Below are positions 45,549-48,171 of a stretch of 48,171 nt of DNA, one piece after another (position 1 is the stretch's first letter; each line of letters opens with the position of its first letter). The DNA comes from Annulohypoxylon bovei var. microspora (taxonomy: Eukaryota > Ascomycota > Sordariomycetes > Xylariales > Hypoxylaceae): assembly GCA_022836615.1 (NCBI GenBank), contig MU405403.1, positions 6,459-54,629 of the forward strand, written 5' to 3'. The notes under the pieces were generated by a model. The model was not told the DNA's origin and searched no databases. It saw nothing but the letters and a program-made list of their open reading frames with translations. The position numbers and the translations under genes are program-made.

Positions 45549-47440
45549 TCAAGAGATCGTCTCATCAGCGAGGGCCACCAAAGATCGAGCGGATTTCCTT
45601 TCCTCCGCCTTTTCTTTCTGATCAGTGTGCTCCCTCATCGTCAGTCGCTTTCGACTGTATAAACCAAAGCTAAACAGAATCGCAAATGCTCCAATAATTG
45701 CACATACTCTCATATCCTCATTAAATGCGTCGGAATATGCTTGTTGAACAGCGACCTGTTGACTGTGAGTTAAACCGGCACCAGTACCTTCGGGTGAAGG
45801 GAGCCAGTCAGTTCTCATTATTCCAACCTGGTCTTTGAGTTTGGTGCCCACGATGGCAGAGGAAGCTGCAATGCCTATACTACCGCCTAGTACCCGAACT
45901 TGAGCCATGACACCCTGCGCAGAGGCTATTATATAGTTAGAATGGGAGGTCAGTAACATTTCGATGGCCGGGAACTAACCATGGTCTTCAATTGACGATT
46001 CCGCCGTCGCTATCATGGTTGCCGTGGACACTATCATTCCAAATCCAAGGCCGACAAAGACTAGGAATCCCAGAGCCTTCGGTTCGAGGTTATATGAGCT
46101 TGAAAGAGTCGACAGCAGTCCGCAACCAAGGACTAAGAAGCAGGAGGCCACAATCTGCGTCTCAAATATTCTGTTTTTCTTCCCATTAATGGCCCCTGAA
46201 GCGATGGAACCAACGGCGCTGGATCCTAACATTGGTAATAGCATAACTCCAGCCATGAGTGCATCCTTGCCGTTCACTATCTGCAATCTGAGAGGGAATG
46301 CATAGATGATAAGCATATAGGGAAATCCGATAAACAATGTGTTGAGGACTGCTGCAGCGTACACACGGTTCCGCAACAGACATATAGGGAGCGCCGCTGC
46401 TATTTCATGACCCCAACGTTTTTCAATGAAGATGGACCATGCGAGCAAACTCAACCATAAGACCGCTCCAATGACAAGCGGAACAAGGAAGGCGGCCTTC
46501 GACCATTGATCTGTCATGGTGCCAATATTTTGAAATGGGAACACAACCAATACAGCTGCTGCGATCAGAAGTATCGAGCCGACGTAGTCGAGTTCCTTCC
46601 AAGATCGTCTCTCAGTATTTGGCAAATACTGAGGCTTCGGCCACATTATGAAGAAGAGAAGCATGGCTGCTCCACCGATAGGTCCACTAAACATCCATCA
46701 GTATATTCCAGATGTCTCACCAATTGAGAGACGCACTTGATCCAGAATATCCAGCGCCATGATGTGTACTCTGTCAATAAGCCACCAAGTATCGGTCCTA
46801 GGACGCCCGAAATAGCTATCACGACCCCAATTATACCTCCGATGAACCTCCATACTTTTCGCGGTGAGATCTCGGGGAGGATTATCATCGTGATGGAGTA
46901 TAACCCTTTCAATAGTCAGTCGTTTTGTGTTGGCAATCGGGGTTTTCACTAACCAGAACCACCGAGCCCTTGCACAGTTCGGAAGGCTATAAGTTGGGTC
47001 AAGTTCTGAGCAAATCCGCATGCAAGTGAAAATACGATGAATATGAGATATGATGTGAGGAATGCATCGCGTCGGCCAATGACGTCGGATATTCGAGCGA
47101 ATAGGACAGCACATCCAAGGTATGCTAGGGAGTAGGCTAAGGCCACCCAATTCACCGTCGTCAAAGCTTTGAATTCAATTCCTATTGCAAAGAGACTGGT
47201 AGCGACAATCGAAGTATCGAGGAATGACAACAGCAAACCCATATATATTCTAGTCTCACGTCAATCGGTTATATTCGGAGATGTCGAATAGGTTTCAGCC
47301 TACCCGATGCAGAGAATCCAGTAGCGAAGCAATGGCAATTCTAGATGACCAAGTTCGATGTGTAGGCTTGAGTCGCTAGAACCGACAGCAAGAGTTTCGG
47401 CATCCTCGCTCCTGTTGGCATTTTCTGACCGCGGCTCCAT
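45549..47440 (-). CDS. MFS drug:H+ antiporter, DHA2 (14-TM) type
   Basis: Five exons (47440-47304, 47249-46954, 46905-46737, 46686-45980, 45925-45549) give 561 residues, matching the DHA2 family. MFS motif A reads ARISDVIGRRD; motif C, the antiporter signature, is GVLGPILGGLLTEYTSWRW, followed by IFWINGPIGG. About 14 hydrophobic segments can be counted, and the C-terminus is basic. Such pumps export toxins or drugs by proton antiport; some serve secondary metabolism, but no biosynthetic gene is next to it in view. The start MEPRSENANRSED is chosen because the frame upstream is not typical of the family. Two introns use a GTTAGT donor. Confidence 0.9.
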
Positions 47441-48110
47441 GTTCAATCGCTTGACGAAGACCAGAATGTGTTTGGCGTAATTAGAAGGAATTTCATTTTT
47501 TATGAAGAATCTCGAAACAAGGATGACTCGACCCGAAATCCATGGTTTCACTATCCTTCACTACCCTTAGATACACGTGTGGTACCCGTATATGTCATCC
47601 AAACCTTGCCAGCGATGCCGCTAGATGACCGCACAAAGCATACTTATTTCGAGCAGGGACAAACTTGGAATCCAATCAGACGAAAGTGAGGAAAGCGCTT
47701 TGTTACCCCTGGTGCTTCTTACCGTTACCCCGGTTGTTGTCAAAGGCTACTTACACGCTTTCTGAGACTAGAATTTCGGACTCTGTGGCTCGCATTTGCT
47801 TGCTTGAGTGTACGACTTTAACCCCACCCCGACCCCTTTCGAGTTGTCCTGAGGTGACTAGCTCCCATTTGGTCGGTAACATTGTATCCCTTAGATAACC
47901 TTCACGGCCGTATGAGCCCCGATGCTATTTGTTTTGGGATATTTCGCTTGTTCAGACCGGTCCTGACTCCTTCGACTATAATTATGACCAACGGGGCTTC
48001 AGCCGCCTCATCAATCTGCAACCCCTTGCCGAGGCGGCTCCCGGAGATTATCCGTCCGGAGGACACTATTACGCTCAAACTTTTGGAAATGACTCATAAA
48101 TGAGTCATAA
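47441..48110. promoter_or_regulatory. Upstream region of the DHA2 transporter
   Basis: No gene is supported. TGACTCA (48090-48096) and TGAGTCA (48101-48107) form an inverted pair of AP-1/Gcn4-type sites with 4 bases between, 650 bases upstream of the transporter ATG. Whether they serve this gene or one beyond the window is unknown. Confidence 0.35.
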
Positions 48111-48171
48111 ATTGATAAGGAATTGATAAGGTAATTGATAAGGTAATTGATAAGAAACTGATAAGTAATTG
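48111..48171. repeat. 12-bp tandem repeat at window end
   Basis: Imperfect units of TTGATAAGGTAA (about five) run to the end of the window, so the array may continue beyond it. Confidence 0.8.

Noticed and set aside
47882..48103. Small rightward frames at the right edge as a gene start
   Set aside because: The peptides look random, no intron or family motif is seen, and they run into a simple repeat.
1..48171. CRISPR array, bacterial operon or phage-like system
   Set aside because: The repeats seen are contiguous tandem units without regular spacers, and the genes are plainly eukaryotic with introns.

Overview
The window looks like nuclear DNA of a filamentous ascomycete, most probably a Sordariomycete. 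Three things point there: genes carry many short introns (about 50-110 nt, GTRNGT..YAG with CTAAC-type branch points); the gene families present are typical (Egh16-like secreted protein, fungal P450, DHA2 transporter, Gea-type ARF-GEF, Anp1 mannosyltransferase); and the left end holds AT-rich, transition-mutated repeat DNA of the kind left by RIP (repeat-induced point mutation). The species cannot be fixed from the sequence; an order-level guess such as Xylariales would be speculation.

Layout. Bases 1-3.8 kb are a repeat block: homopolymer runs, two diverged direct copies of an AT-rich unit of about 1.1-1.25 kb, then an abrupt GC-rich island with hairpins and minisatellites, and a small element with inverted ends. 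From 3.8 to 28 kb is an accessory region with wide spacers: an F-box protein, a doubtful low-complexity gene, a zinc metalloprotease-like gene, a one-pass membrane protein, a small secreted protein, a relic of a berberine-bridge-type FAD oxidase, an aldo-keto reductase, a cytochrome P450, a CCA-adding enzyme, an unidentified frameshifted relic, an Egh16-like secreted protein, an MCT-type MFS transporter and a small conserved hydrophilic protein. From 28 to 30 kb lie a dead Ty3/gypsy fragment and a tRNA-like sequence. From 30.3 to 44.4 kb is a compact housekeeping block: SYF1 (splicing), VMA8 (V-ATPase subunit D), a U1A/U2B''-type snRNP protein, a GEA-type ARF-GEF and ANP1 (Golgi mannan polymerase). 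A 14-TM-type DHA2 transporter follows, and the window ends in a short tandem repeat.

How the genes work together. The housekeeping block shares broad themes (two spliceosome proteins; three genes acting on Golgi or vacuole), but no operon-like logic is implied. The FAD-oxidase relic, aldo-keto reductase and P450 lie next to each other and could be the remains of a small metabolic cluster; this is inference. The secreted genes (metalloprotease-like, small cysteine protein, Egh16-like) suit a plant-associated lifestyle.

All exon structures were assembled by hand from reading frame, splice motifs and family resemblance. Every multi-exon model given with confidence above 0.7 closes in phase. No database search was run, so family names rest on recognised motifs.
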